Shown here: positions 21,330 to 32,154 of the stretch, in pieces
Layout: each line of letters starts with the position of its first letter
Numbering within the stretch: the first letter of the stretch is position 1
Source: Symsagittifera roscoffensis
Lineage: Eukaryota > Xenacoelomorpha > Acoela > Convolutidae
Length of the DNA: 64,000 nucleotides
NCBI RefSeq assembly: GCF_963678635.1
Contig: NC_087069.1
Location: 23,796,303 to 23,860,302, forward strand
Direction: 5' to 3'
Notes under the pieces: generated by a model
Databases searched by the model: none
What the model saw: only the letters and a program-made list of their open reading frames with translations
What the model was told of the DNA's origin: nothing
Position numbers and translations under genes: made by a program

Positions 21330-21515
21330 ACCTGACTCAGATATAGTAATGTCTGGCTAGGTATAGTCATGTCTGACCAGCTTTAGTCATGTCTGACTCA
21401 AGTATAGTCATGTCTGACAAGGTGTAGTCATGTATGATCAGGTATAGTCCTGTTTGACCAGGTATAGTCATGTCTGTTCAGGTATAGTCATGTCTGACTC
21501 AGGTATAGTCTGCAA
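21330..21515. repeat. 20-22 bp tandem repeat, right flank of the U2-like gene
   Basis: About eight units of the form GGTATAGTCATGTCTGACCA, with point variants (TCTGACTCA, TGTTTGACC, TGTATGATC). The core CATGTCTG is shared with the repeats on the other side of the U2-like gene. Confidence 0.85.
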
Positions 21516-21601
21516 ACGGCAGAAGTGATGACATGTGAAAGAGATATGCACAGAGCTGGGAAACAGCTAGTTTCTGAAAGTTTTATGATCAGACGGAAAT
21601 T

Positions 21602-22030
21602 GTGAGAAAAGTTCGGTACATTGATAATTTGAAAATTCAAAATTCTAAAAAATCATTGAAAAATTTTGCCTTGTTTGTTATTTTTGTTATATCATTCGTG
21701 AAAGATAGCGCGAAGACAATTCAGGTCAATTTCTATGCATTGCAAAAGCAAGACCGTCCAACTTTTAAGGCTTTGAGTAACCAAGGTCTGTGTCACTTGT
21801 GTTCGGTTTCAAACACAACCCAAAGTTTTTCAGAAAAAAAATTGCAAACAAAACACAACATTCTGGTTTGTGGAAAAAACACCAAATATTCAAAATCAAT
21901 TTATGGGAAAATGTTAACTATAGAGATTTCATACAATTTTCAATCAAAGATGTTTTTAATCAAAGAAGAGAAGATGTTTCTGAATGTAGATAGCGTGAAG
22001 AGACGATGTTTCTACATTGCCTCTCTGTAA
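21602..22030 (+). CDS. 142-codon open frame, doubtful
   Basis: The longest open frame in this stretch, with a hydrophobic segment near residues 24-33 (FALFVIFVISFV). It lacks an ATG at its 5' end, since the first codon is GTG, and no domain is recognised. Composition is only slightly better than chance. It could be an exon or noise. Confidence 0.2.
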   Translation: MRKVRYIDNLKIQNSKKSLKNFALFVIFVISFVKDSAKTIQVNFYALQKQDRPTFKALSNQGLCHLCSVSNTTQSFSEKKLQTKHNILVCGKNTKYSKSIYGKMLTIEISYNFQSKMFLIKEEKMFLNVDSVKRRCFYIASL

Positions 22031-22490
22031 AAGCGCAGTGCGAAGAACGATTTTGTTTGTTCGAAGAGGAATAAGTGGCTCAGAGGAGTGCAATAAGAAG
22101 ACATTAGCGGCACATGAAAGCTCTGTTTTTAATTTCTGGCAAACACTGCGCGGTGTTATTCCAGGCCTTCTCGGAGAAAAACTGCTGCTGCTTTCTTCAA
22201 ACTCTTTTTGACGACAGCTCTAAGTGCCAATAAAAAATGTGATGTTAATCGAAAAAATATCAGTCCGTTACAAAATTTGTTCGGCGCTTTAAGAGTAGAG
22301 AAAACTGAAATTTTCGAATATCAGAACAACCAAGAAAGAAAGCTTGGCTCAAGAACATGACAATTTGTGGCAATTTTTTTTTTACATTAGTAATAAAAAC
22401 GTCAAAAAATTAGGATTTTTGATAATGATACGTTTACAACGAACAAATAGATCATCGTGTTACTAAACTCTGTTACTGTCAAATTATGCG

Positions 22491-22540
22491 TCTGTTTTTA
22501 TAATCTAGATATTTCATATAGAACTTTATGGTTTTTTTTG
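22491..22540 (+). repeat. 5' LTR segment matching 29111-29155
   Basis: TCTGTTTTTATAATCTAG with CATATAGAACTTT corresponds to TCTGTTTTTATAATTTAG with CATACAGAACTTT at 29111. Only the outer 45-50 bases align cleanly, so full LTR ends cannot be set. Confidence 0.6.
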
Positions 22541-22577
22541 AGTTTTTCCCGTCCGTTCTTTTTATCAAAGGAATATT

Positions 22578-22826
22578 TTGGTGCCACGACTTGGGAATAG
22601 TCGTAACGCTTTGCATCAAGTTTCTCGTCTCAATTTGAAAACTGTAACCATTATTTTACGACACAGCCAAAATATGAAAACCATTGTTGAAAAAGTTAAA
22701 CGAAAGAAGAAATATGGTAAAAATCAACGAGAAGCTTTCAAAAGGAAGCAAACGAAACTGGCCGCCCAGAAGGTCCCCAAGAAAGAAATTGTCCGTTTAA
22801 ATTCAAAATCTTTGCATAAATTTTAA
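22578..22826 (+). CDS. lysine-rich open frame within the 5' LTR region
   Basis: 82 codons, strongly basic near the middle (KVKRKKKYGKNQREAFKRK). No ATG begins it (GTG) and no domain is recognised. It sits where the two LTRs fail to align and so may belong to an insertion. It could be a fragment of a nuclear protein or chance. Confidence 0.25.
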   Translation: MVPRLGNSRNALHQVSRLNLKTVTIILRHSQNMKTIVEKVKRKKKYGKNQREAFKRKQTKLAAQKVPKKEIVRLNSKSLHKF

Positions 22827-23069
22827 AGGAATTTAGTTTTTCGTTTACCTTGTCAATTGAATTTACTTTAATTTATTCGAAACAAAATTTATTGTGTTGT
22901 CAGCATCTTTTATCTGTTAACCTTAGGTTAGCAGGCCAGATAAAGTTGTTCAATGCAGTTCTTCCGTTCATCCAGAATTTTTTCCGAGTTGATTACACTG
23001 TACTAAGTTGTTAACTCGGGTTTCGCTCCCAGGGGTTATCTGACGCTCAGTGTAGTCACTTGTTGTACG

Positions 23070-24558
23070 ATGGCTGCCGACCCGTCTTCGCTTAACGCGA
23101 CTGTTCCCTCGACTCCGCCAGCAATGGCGTCCCATCTTGCCGATAAGATTAACCGTCTCACGCTAGCTAGAACCAAGCTCGAAAAAGAGTTAGATACAAA
23201 TCATGAGTACATACTTGAGGCCATTGAAAGGAAAGACAGCATTGTTGTAATAAAAAAATGGCTTCAAAACTGTAAAGAATGCTCGTAAAAAGAAGTCTCC
23301 AAAAATGAAGAAATCCTCTTTTTAACATCACGACTATCCAATAAAGCAGCCTTGGAACATTAGTTAGAGCTTTTAACCCAAAAAAAAACGGTGCATTCCT
23401 TACTAGAGCCCGACAGTATCTTAACGCCAAACAAACCTTCAGCCACTTCGAAAGTGTTAAATTACGAAGCTCTGCAACTATATCACACAAAAGTCATGTG
23501 GAATCTTCTAAGTGTTTGTCTGCGTCGGTTACTACTGGCCAAAGAATTCGAGAGCTGAAATTTGCAACCTTGCGCCATGAAGAATTAGAGCGACAAAATG
23601 AAGCTAAACGTCGCTTAAAACAGCAGAAAAACCTGATAGAACTGGAAGAGTTGGCCGAAGAAAATTGAGTGAAGTTGGCCAAAGGTACCCTACATGAAGA
23701 GTAGACTTGCTCGAGGAGAATCTTATCGGAAGTAAAAGGACAGAAAGCTGGGTGAACAAAACAACCGAAGAAATTTAAACTGCACAAGGAACCGAACCGT
23801 CACCGAGTGCTGCTGGTTGTAAACCGTTCCGCTCTAACCCACTTAACCTATCTTTCCAACCGGTGATTTCTGTCTCGACTAGTCAGTTGGTTGAAGATAA
23901 TATCAATATCAGAAACCCTTTTCAATCCAGATCTGAAAAAAAAATAATCCAAAATAACACTCAATACATTGCGAATCTTCTGCAAACGTCTACTAAATCT
24001 ACTGTGCCACCCGTTGGTTTCATTGAAACCGCAAAAACTAGCCAGAGTCAAACTCTAGCTCGAATGTCCTCTAAAGTCAAAATTAGAAACGTGCCAAACT
24101 CGATTTTAGATTGTACCAATTCAAAATTTCCATTAACCATTGGTGGAACCGTCTTCTACCAGCCGCAGTCTGAGTATCAATTTCCGGATCCCCGAGATAA
24201 CGGGTTTAATTATTATAATGTTGATGACAACAATCACGTTGATCGGAAAAAGCTGCTCTACCCGCCAATTAATGAAGAAAAACCTCTAATTATCGAAGAC
24301 CTCGCTGAGATTGTTACCATGAACCGTAAAGATCCGCTACCAGAATGGACTTTGTCCCAAAACCATTCACACTGGCATGAATGGTTCGGCCAGTTTGTGA
24401 GCGCTGTCGATTCAGCCCGTTTGTTTGATGACGTGAAGTTGGCATACTTGGAAACTCTTGTGACTGGCAAAGCCAAAAATACCATCGCTGAAATTGCGTA
24501 TTCCGGTGTTTTGTATAAAGTTGACTTGAACACTCTTATTCGGAATTTTGACATATAA
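23070..24558 (+). pseudogene. BEL/Pao Gag, N-terminal part and DUF1759
   Basis: Gag begins MAADPSSLNATVPS at 23070, just after the presumed LTR and primer-binding region, with a helical segment (RLTLARTKLEKELDTNH). Frameshifts follow from 23288. The frame from 23863 to 24558 is open for 231 codons and ends in a DUF1759-type core: LPEWTLSQNHSHWHEWFGQF, DDVKLAYLETLVTGKAKNTI and AYSGVLYK. This domain forms the particle core in BEL/Pao elements. A stop at 24556-24558 and a shift break it before the zinc knuckles. Confidence 0.85.
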
Positions 24559-24737
24559 ATTGACAAATAAATTGTTTCCCATCTTTGAAGATGCATAATT
24601 CCGACAGCATTATAAGTTTTGCTCGGACCAACTCAAATCTTGTTGGTGTGTTTAAGTCACTCTTATACCCAGGATTTGGAAGGAGTTGCTTTTTTGAACC
24701 AAGCATTGGTTAAACTGCCACCCAACATGAAGGAAAC

Positions 24738-25514
24738 ATGGGCTCTTCACACAGTGAAAAGGAGTCTTTACCAACCATCTTTGCTCATTTCAACGACTGG
24801 CTGTCAGAAAAGGTAGATGCGCATGAGCGAATGCGCGCTAACACTCCCAAAAACCGAAACCAGAAAAATCAGGCCAACACTGGCCCTTCTGAAACAGTAT
24901 CACATATTTTGTCTTTTAAATCAAAAAGGTCTGACAAAAAGCCCAATCGAAAGTATCCGCCCTGCGTTGTTTGCTATGGCAAACATGCCATTTGGTCCTG
25001 TAGCGTCTTCAAAGAGAAAACTCCTACTCAAAGAGCAAAGTTTGGTGCCTAGCAGAATCTGTGTTTTTCCTGTCTGCAATCAGACCATACTTTTCGAAAA
25101 TGCCCAAAATCTAGAAAGTGCAACAAGCCTGATTGCGACAGCACTCACAATGCACTCCTTCACGGAGCCGAAAGAATATACCCCGCAAAAGACTCAACAA
25201 AGTCACCAGCTGAAGGAAAAACCTCTCCGCATTCCGCTAATCTGGAAGTGGAAAAATTTAAAGATACTCGTGCCACCTCCGTATTCCGTGTTAAAGGTCT
25301 GCTTCAAATTGTTGAATTGAAAATGTCCAGCAACACATCCAGCTCTAATACTCTTGTTGTTTGTGATTCGGTTTGCAGACACTCATGGAAACCTGCTGAA
25401 AAAAAAAACAAAATGTCCGGTAAAAAGTTGAACCTCGCAGTCAGCAGTCATTGGAATAAATTCACAACAAGTTTTAACGACGGAATAAGTAGAAATAGGA
25501 ATTTCGGGTATTAA
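24738..25514 (+). pseudogene. BEL/Pao Gag zinc knuckles and aspartic protease region
   Basis: One frame runs 24738-25514 with a single TAG near 25050. It holds CVVCYGKHAIWSC and CFSCLQSDHTFRKC, two Cys/His knuckles typical of BEL/Pao Gag, followed by CNKPDCDSTHNALLHG. The start of the retropepsin domain is recognisable as VVCDSVCRHSW, with Asp-Ser at the catalytic position. The frame ends at 25512-25514. The knuckles would bind RNA in an active element. Confidence 0.85.
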
Positions 25515-25559
25515 TGAATCCAGTTCATACAATTTCCACGCACGATTTTTTGTGAAGAC

Positions 25560-26926
25560 AGATTTAAACTTCTGATATCATGAATAACAGTGAACCTAAA
25601 AAAGTTTCTCATCATTTGGCTCCAGTGCCTTCCCAGACACACCAATACTCTGACTTCGAAAATGCCAAGACTGTTTCCATCCGACGATTAGAATTTCACG
25701 GCGATTAAAGCCGATATTGACCGTTTGCGGTACGCTCATCTATCAGTTGGGTCCTCAGTGGTCCTCTACCATCATCTTTAGGTTTGCCATCTCACTGTTT
25801 CAAGTGCAGTGTTGAAGACCATTCTCTTAAGGTGCACGTCAAAAGTTGGTATGAACTTCAGTCCTACGGTAATTAAAAATCAGCCGATCCGCGTTCAGCA
25901 TCAGACAAGCTAGCTCTAAAAATGCTTGAACCGACTATTTTACCTGACCGAACTCGATACTCCGTTGGTATGCTTTGGGTCGATAAGGATATCTAGTTGC
26001 CAACCAACTGCTATCCCGCGTTTGCCCAGCTTAAGTCTTTGGAAAAGCGGCACGAAAAGATTCTGACCTGAAAAAATATTACGGTAAAATGATTAAGGAC
26101 GATTTGGATATAGGATTTATCAATCCTATTGAATACAATGAGTTAACACGCGCACCGACCGCGAGTGGTTTTTACCCCGTCATCCAGTGGTTAACCCGAG
26201 TAAATCTGGAAAAGTGAAGCGATTTTTAAACGGTGCTTCAAAAATTCATGTGTATCCTTGAACCTGTCTTTTTGGTAGTTCCCAATCTGTTGCAGAACTT
26301 GTTGAAACAACTCCGGTTCAGACAACATAAGATTGCAGTATCAGCAGACATTGAAGGAATGTTTCTTCAAGTAGGGCTCATTCCAGCTGACCAGCCGTCG
26401 TTGCGTTTCTTGTTGCGGGAGAATCCCTTAAGTGAGGTAAACGTTTTTCAATACACACGTCACATCTTCGGTGCTCGTTCGTACAAATTTTGCATTCCAA
26501 CAAACAGCGACAGATAATTACGCCAAGTTTCCAGCTGCTTCTTCTGCTGTCCTGGATAAATTTTATATGGATGGTTTCTTAGCTGATTCGTTTGAAGCAC
26601 TGAACCTGAGCAAAGAACTTGTAAGTTGGTTTAGTCTAGTAGGTTTTAAAGTAACCAAATTTGTCAGCAATACCCCAGATTCAGCAGAAAAATTAAATCC
26701 AGAGAACAGCAAGATTGACTCTATAAGAAAAATAAACCTAAACGATACCGCAACGCACGTAATACGTTTAAAGTGGGATAATAAAAATGATACCTTAAAC
26801 GTTAGTCAAGGCGTGAACAAAGATATAACAAAACCGATTACGCAGCGCACCGTCTTAAGTTACATCTCCTCGGTTTCCGACCCAATCGGTTTAGTCGCAC
26901 CTTACACCGTTCGTGCTCGGCTTTAA
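25560..26926 (+). pseudogene. BEL/Pao reverse transcriptase
   Basis: The 5' part (25560-26230) is badly eroded. From 26233 the RT palm is readable: VSADIEGMFLQVGL with the first catalytic Asp, QPSLRFLLRENP and YTRHIFGARS. The catalytic box appears as FYMDGFLADS at about 26558-26587, so the usual YMDD has become YMDG. The frame from 26471 continues 151 codons through the thumb and connection (VIRLKWDNKNDTL, TVLSYISSVSDPIGLVAPYT). Frameshifts at about 26500 and 26926 and the mutated active site show it is inactive. Confidence 0.85.
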
Positions 26927-27149
26927 CTGAAGGATATTTGGCATATCTCGGGCCAAGAGTGTGACGAACTAATGTCAATTGAACTTCAAGAAAATTTCCG
27001 AGAGTGACATACTGGTTTACCAACACTTGGCCGACTAAAAATTTCTCGCTGTTTCTTTGATACGCCGGTTGACCAAATAGAGCGGCAAATATTTGGTTAC
27101 AGCTCTCAGTACGTATTTTGCCAGGTTGCTTTCCTGCGCGGCTCATCTG

Positions 27150-27584
27150 CCATTACATATGAAGCCAAATTTGCTTTTGTTTTTGGAAAAGCTAGACTAG
27201 CACCGATTAAAACTCTTGCAATCCCTAAGCTTGAATTAAAAGCAGCGTTACTCGCGAGCAGTCTGAGACTTGAAATCAAGAAATCTTAAAAAAAGATGAT
27301 ACATGAGGACAGATAGCACTTCCGTACTGCAGTGGTTGAACTCTAGCAGCAAGTTACCTGTCTTTGTGGCTAATCGGGTCTCCGAAATTCTCGAATCCAC
27401 CACAATTGATGAGTTGTTCCATGTGTCCAGTGGCGACAATCTGGTAGATACCGGCACTCGCGGAACAACTGCCGAGGCTCTGAAAGAAAGCGGTTTGGTG
27501 AAATGTCCGTTTTTTGAAAAACCAAAGACTGGCCTTCTAAACCTCACACAGACGTGCTCACCAAAGCGAATGACCTGCAAATGA
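27150..27584 (+). pseudogene. BEL/Pao RNase H
   Basis: After the RT connection, remnants of the RNase H domain include AIPKLELKAALLASSLRLEI at about 27221-27280, then after a break RTDSTSVLQWLNSS at 27306-27347. KLPVFVANRVSEIL, VSSGDNLVDTGTRG and EALKESGLVKCPFF follow. These are characteristic of the BEL/Pao RNase H, which removes the RNA strand during reverse transcription. Stops near 27286 and 27582 disrupt it. Confidence 0.85.
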
Positions 27585-27718
27585 TTTGAATGAAGGTAAT
27601 GAAAAAGCTGCAAATTTTACTTGCACATCGAAAACCACCGATCCAGTTTTTCCAATGGAAAAAAATTAGTTCTTTTCGAAACTTATCACCTCATTAACGT
27701 CAAAATTGCAACTCTCGT

Positions 27719-29130
27719 TTGATTAATGAACCATGCGAATTAGAATTAGCAGAGCAAAAGCTATTGACTCTGGCTCAGTTAGAGTCGTACCCCGTCGAAG
27801 TCAACGCAATTCACAAAAACCAGTCCCTCAAGAAGTCTAGCCGAATAGCTTCTTTTTCGCCGTTAATCGTTCCTGGTGGTCTAGTCCGTTCCAATGGCCG
27901 TATTCGCCGTCGCGCTGATGTTGAGTTTAACATTAAGCATCCCATCCTTTTCGATAGCCGACATCCACTCGTGATGTTGCTTTTAACATTCATTCACCAA
28001 AAGAATCAAAGTGTTGATTTCCTGCGTGCTGTTAATCAATTAGAGTACGTTGTATTGGGGCTCCGCACTGCCCTCCCTTCAAAAGAACACCATTGCGTAA
28101 TTGCCAAAAAATAAAAGCTATGGTAATTACAACAATGATGGCTGACTTTCCGCTCGAGCGACTGAGTTACCGACAACCGCCATTCGCGAACTGCGGAGTA
28201 GACTACTTCGGCCCGTTCCACGTAACGATTCGACGAAGCTCAAAGAAAGGCTAGAGCTTATTATTTACATGTATGACGACACGTGCCGTTCCTCTAGAGG
28301 TTTTTTTTGTCAATGGATACAAGTTACTGTGTAATGGGAATAGAACGCTTCATTGCTCGGCGGAAAAACACCTTACTTCATCTGGTCGGACAATGGCACG
28401 ACTTTCGTTGGCTCGGCCAAAGAGCTGATTTCATGCATCGAGAACTGGAATCGCCATGTACCTGTTCTGCTTGCTCACAAAGGCTTAGCCTGGAAATTTA
28501 ATCCACCCAGTGTTCCTCATCATGGAGGTGTGAGGGAAAAGCTCGTACGGAGCACCAAAAAAAAAGTTTTTTTAATGACTTTCTGGGAACAAGAAAACTC
28601 ACTGAGGAAGTCCTCATAACCACGTTTTGTTTAGCTGAGCAGTCTCTCAACAACTGTCCGCTCACGCCCGTATCCTCCGATCCGAACAATCTCGAAGAGT
28701 TAACGCCGAATCAATTCCTTTTTGGACAGCGCAAAATTCACTTTCCGCCACTAGATTTCGAGCAAAACTTCAATCATCGAAAGTGCTACGCCCGAGCACA
28801 ACCCTATGCAAATGCTATCTGGCCTCGCTGGCTTCGTGAGTACGTATCAATGCTTAACAAACGAGCGAAATGGTTTTCTTCTCCAGAATCACACTTGAAA
28901 ACTGGAGATCTCGTTTGGTTGATTGAGCACAATAGTCCAAGAGGCCATCACCCGTTTGCGGGATTCGTGTAATTGAACTACGGTAACGACAGCATAGAGC
29001 GATCCGCGGTAATTAGATCGGCAACCGGAGAGTACACCCGTCCGATCGTGAAACTCGCACCCGTTCTTGCTCCTTTGGGGGTGGAAGATGTTAGCACGGC
29101 TAACTATGAGTCTGTTTTTATAATTTAGTC
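27719..29130 (+). pseudogene. BEL/Pao integrase and C-terminal tail
   Basis: The N-terminal part spans 27719-28114 (SLKKSSRIASFSPLIVPGGL, RHPLVMLLL). The catalytic core follows in shifted frames: CGVDYFGPFHV with the first Asp at about 28193-28227, SDNGTTFVGSAKEL with the second at about 28385, and PPSVPHHGGVREKLVRS with the Glu at about 28503-28553. A further open stretch without a Met start, 28612-28970, encodes NQFLFGQRKIHFPPL, WPRWLREYV, FSSPESHLKTGDLVWL and a stop after HHPFAGFV. It resumes to about 29130 (TRPIVKLAPVL). All three catalytic positions are readable but frame breaks lie between them. Confidence 0.85.
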
Positions 29131-29406
29131 ATGTCATACAGAACTTTTTGGGTCAGTTTATAGCAAAAATGTTAGTTAACACTAAGAAAACCTTTTAACC
29201 TTAGGAACTAGCACTCGAACTAAATTAACTTTTGTTCGGTTTTTGCTTGAAATGCTTAATGGCCGTAGTTGATGAAATATCTTTCTGTTCATCCTCAACT
29301 TATTGCAACAAGTTATGATACATTGAAATGTTCTCGAAAATGTTCAGTTCGAAGATAGTTGTTCAAATGCCTATATTCCGCAGTTGCTAAATAATCGTGA
29401 AAGTTT

Positions 29407-29589
29407 GTGAACGAAAAAGAATTGTTCGAATTATGGGGAGCCAATGTTACCAATTTTTCAGTATACTCGGAATTCAAATGTTATTTTGAGTTTTTCACGA
29501 CACAGGATCTCTGGGGAACAAGCTTGAATGTATTTTCTTATACCGCTGCTCATGTGGCTGAATTTTATCCGATTCCAGGGTTGGATTGA
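29407..29589 (+). CDS. 60-codon open frame, doubtful
   Basis: It contains ELFELWGANVTNFSVYSEF and aromatic residues. The first codon is not ATG, and no domain is recognised. It could be part of an exon downstream of the retrotransposon or chance. Confidence 0.15.
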   Translation: MNEKELFELWGANVTNFSVYSEFKCYFEFFTTQDLWGTSLNVFSYTAAHVAEFYPIPGLD

Positions 29590-29675
29590 AGAAACAGTCT
29601 CTGATTCAATTTGAATTGATTTATGTCAATCAGAGCTAAATTTTTGAGCGCCGACTAAACCTTGATATATTTTTG

Positions 29676-29900
29676 GGCTCTTTTCCAGTTTCCCCACTTC
29701 AAATTCATTTTTGAAAACCTTATTTAACTTTGTCATTATGCAATGAAAATTGGCATGGTGAACAAATTGGCAATTATGAACAGATTTGTTCTTCATAATT
29801 TACAGCGTAACGTCACGCATTTAGCCGTAATAACACGTAAAACAAACATAAAAATCGATGTTTTGAAAGGTGGGGGGGGGGGGGGGAGTGGAAAAGAGCC
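29676..29900. mobile_element. hAT-like MITE with 8-bp target duplication
   Basis: 225 bp with terminal inverted repeats GGCTCTTTTCCAGTT and (A)GTGGAAAAGAGCC, flanked on both sides by TATTTTTG (29668-29675 and 29901-29908). A run of about fourteen G lies inside the right end. The centre shares GAACAGATTTGTTCTTCATA and the GTTATTACGGCTAA element, inverted relative to the other copies. The 8-bp duplication and short inverted repeats fit the hAT superfamily. Confidence 0.85.
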
Positions 29901-30232
29901 TATTTTTGAGTTACCAGTTTTTTTCTTCAATTCTGTGAGATTTCAACTTACAAAGTAATTATGCATTATGCTGTTCCGCATGTTGCTTTATATATAAGAA
30001 ACGTTGTTAGTAGACTCCAAGTAAGAGTATCAAACCAAACTTTTTCTCTGCTGCTGCCGTTTGAAAAAATAATCCAGAAAATGTTCAACGTCTTTAAAAT
30101 TTCATAAACTTAATATCAAGTCGTGCAACCTTGGCTATCCGTTAATTGTTGAACTAAATTGAAAATTCCAACGAGTGTTTTCCAAGATTTTTTCAAGCGC
30201 AACCTGAGGACTCGCTTTTTTGTCTCTAAATG

Positions 30233-30448
30233 TGCTCTTTTCTAGTCCCTCTTTTCAAATTAGCGAGTTTTATGTTTGTTTTACGTGTTATTACGGCTAA
30301 AGGCCTGATGTTACGCTGTAAAGTATGAAGAACAAATCTGTTCACAGTTGTCAATTTGTTCACCACGCCAATTTTTTATTGCATTATGACAACGTTAAAT
30401 AAGCCTTTGAAATTTGAGTTTGAGAGGGGGGGGACTGGAAAAGAGTCC
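30233..30448. mobile_element. hAT-like MITE, older copy
   Basis: Same family as the copies at 29676 and 31272: GCTCTTTTCTAGTCCC at the left, GGGGACTGGAAAAGAG at the right, and GTGTTATTACGGCTAA and CAATTTGTTCACCACGCC inside. The terminal G is mutated and no clean target duplication is visible. Confidence 0.8.
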
Positions 30449-30656
30449 AAATTTAGCTCTAAATTTGTATAAAGTTAAGTTTATTCTTATTCATCTTTGA
30501 AACCCCCCTTCCCAACACTTCTCAGCACCGATAAAAATGATTTCGAGAATACATGTTAATTTTACACGGTTGAGTATGAAGTCCATATGGGTAACAACCA
30601 TGCCTGCGACATTCGGATTTGTTTGCACAATGATTGTGATTATATGAAAACCTTAC

Positions 30657-31189
30657 CTGCTGAACCTCCCTGGCTTCCTGAACTCTGGCATGTTTGATTT
30701 AAACCTTTATTGCAACTGCTCCAGAAATTTGGTTCCGTTCTGCAAAGATTCAGAAAAATGTCTTCATCGAAAACGTTTTTATTGAGGTTGTTCTCAGTAT
30801 TGTAAACACAGACAATTTGGTCACATTTTTTGCCCACTGTGCTTGTTTTGCAATTCGATTTGATTTCACATGCAGTTGAATCGGCTCCTTTTTGCATCCA
30901 AAGTTGCAGAAAGCTTGCGCAACTTTGAAACGAGTCTGATTTTCCACATCCGAGCATTTTGTTTGGACTGTATTCAAACGATTTACAAATAGTATCGTAA
31001 TAGTTCTTGAAAGCCTCTTCGACAACTTCAGAATCGCTTCGTTTTCCATTCTCAAGACTTGTCAGTGATGTGAAGAAAGCATTGTCAGTATCTGTTTGAG
31101 GATCTGCACATGTTTTAGCAATCAGAGCATCGGCCTTTGTCTTAAGCGTTGAGGTGTCCCAAGTTAGTTTTCCGAGGCCTCCGTTTTGT
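30657..31189 (-). CDS. exon of a cysteine-rich, probably secreted protein
   Basis: An uninterrupted 533-nt minus-strand exon bounded by an acceptor (TTTTTTCCGTAG before 31189) and a donor (CAGCAG|GTAAGG at 30657/30656). It encodes about 178 residues with roughly eleven Cys, including NYYDTICKSFEYSPNKMLGC, SCASFLQLW, CEIKSNCK, KKCDQIVC and LCRTEPNFWSSC. The regular Cys spacing suggests disulfide-bonded extracellular structure. No family is named with confidence. The first exon may be at 32080-32154. MITEs lie on both sides within the presumed introns. Codon usage and clean splice signals suggest a functional host gene rather than a relic. Confidence 0.65.
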
Positions 31190-31271
31190 CTACGGAAAAA
31201 ATTTTCATTTTTGTTCTTCCATTGCTTTTTTCAATAAAATCAATTCTTTGGTAAAACTTACATTAAGTAGG

Positions 31272-31490
31272 GGCTCTTTTCCAGTTCCCCCCCCTTTCAA
31301 AATACCGAGTTTAATATTTTTTTTACGTGTTGTTACGGCTGAATGCGTGATATTACGCTGTAAAGTATGAAGAACAAATCTGTTCACAGTTGTCGATTTG
31401 TTCACCACGCCAAATTTCATTGCATTATGACAACGTTAAATAAGATTTTCAAAATTAAATTTGAAAGGGGGGGGGAACTGGAAAAGAGCC
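31272..31490. mobile_element. hAT-like MITE with perfect 8-bp target duplication
   Basis: 219 bp from GGCTCTTTTCCAGTT to AACTGGAAAAGAGCC, flanked by TAAGTAGG on both sides (31264-31271 and 31491-31498). Poly-C and poly-G runs lie just inside the ends, so the element can fold back. It sits about 80 bp upstream of the cysteine-rich exon, in the presumed intron. Confidence 0.9.
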
Positions 31491-31499
31491 TAAGTAGGG

Positions 31500-32079
31500 A
31501 TAGCTAAGTGATACATTTTAAAAGCTGAGATTGAAAGCAACAGCGGATTTAGCCCCCCCCCCCACCCTCAGGAACTCGACACCCTGCCGACCCAAAGCCT
31601 CCCACCTTTGTACTATTTATTTTGAGATATCCATTTTTGGTGTTGGACCTTAAAATTTTTCTAAGAGCGCCTTTAAGGGGGAAGCTCGCGCGGAAAAATG
31701 CAATTTTTTGCTCAAAATTTTCCAAAAATTTCCAAAAGACATCTTTTTTGACCTGTTTTTTTTCAAAATTTTGCCTGCGGCGCAGAAAATTTGGCGAAAA
31801 TGGGGTCTTTATAGTGATTTAGGAGAGGTCGAGTTATCAATTTGATCGACCTAAAAATATCGACAAAAGTTTTGAAGTTTTTTTTTTAAGTCCACTCACC
31901 TTCCTCAATAAAATCTTAGATCAGCCCCAATGCAGGTGGGTGTTTTGGTGGGGGAGGTAGTAATTAAATTTTTAAATTGCAAAACTGGTCGAATGAAAAA
32001 ATATTTTCTATCATTGTCCCAATATAGATGGAAAGAAAAAATGAAAGAGCCTGTGAGTATTGTATAAGCCCAAAATTTT
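31500..32079. other. no recognised gene
   Basis: Contains a 13-base C run near 31548 and A/T-rich sequence. It would be intron if the exons at 30657 and 32080 belong to one gene. Confidence 0.4.
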
Positions 32080-32154
32080 AGTCTGGGCAGCTTGATCGAT
32101 AGTCTCCACTTCTGGGAGCCACATTGCGAACAGAAACAGAATGGATGCTGACAT
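32080..32154 (-). CDS. possible signal-peptide exon
   Basis: The minus strand from ATG at 32154 encodes MSASILFLFAMWLPEVETID, a short hydrophobic core followed by acidic residues and QAAQT, typical of a secretory signal and cleavage zone. No convincing donor follows, so linkage to the cysteine-rich exon at 30657-31189 is inferred from orientation and function only. Confidence 0.35.

Larger units (their letters stand above)
22488..29165 (+). mobile_element. decayed BEL/Pao LTR retrotransposon
   Basis: About 6.6 kb with recognisable Gag, protease, RT, RNase H and integrase remnants in BEL/Pao order on the plus strand. Candidate LTR starts match at 22491 and 29111 (TCTGTTTTTATAAT then CATA(T/C)AGAACTTT). 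A later LTR landmark, TAACCTTAGG, occurs near 22917 and 29199. The 5' LTR appears longer because of an insertion at about 22560-22850, or the 3' LTR is deleted. Base composition inside the coding part is clearly more G+C rich than the flanks. Every gene has several stops or frameshifts, so this is an old inactive copy. Confidence 0.85.
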
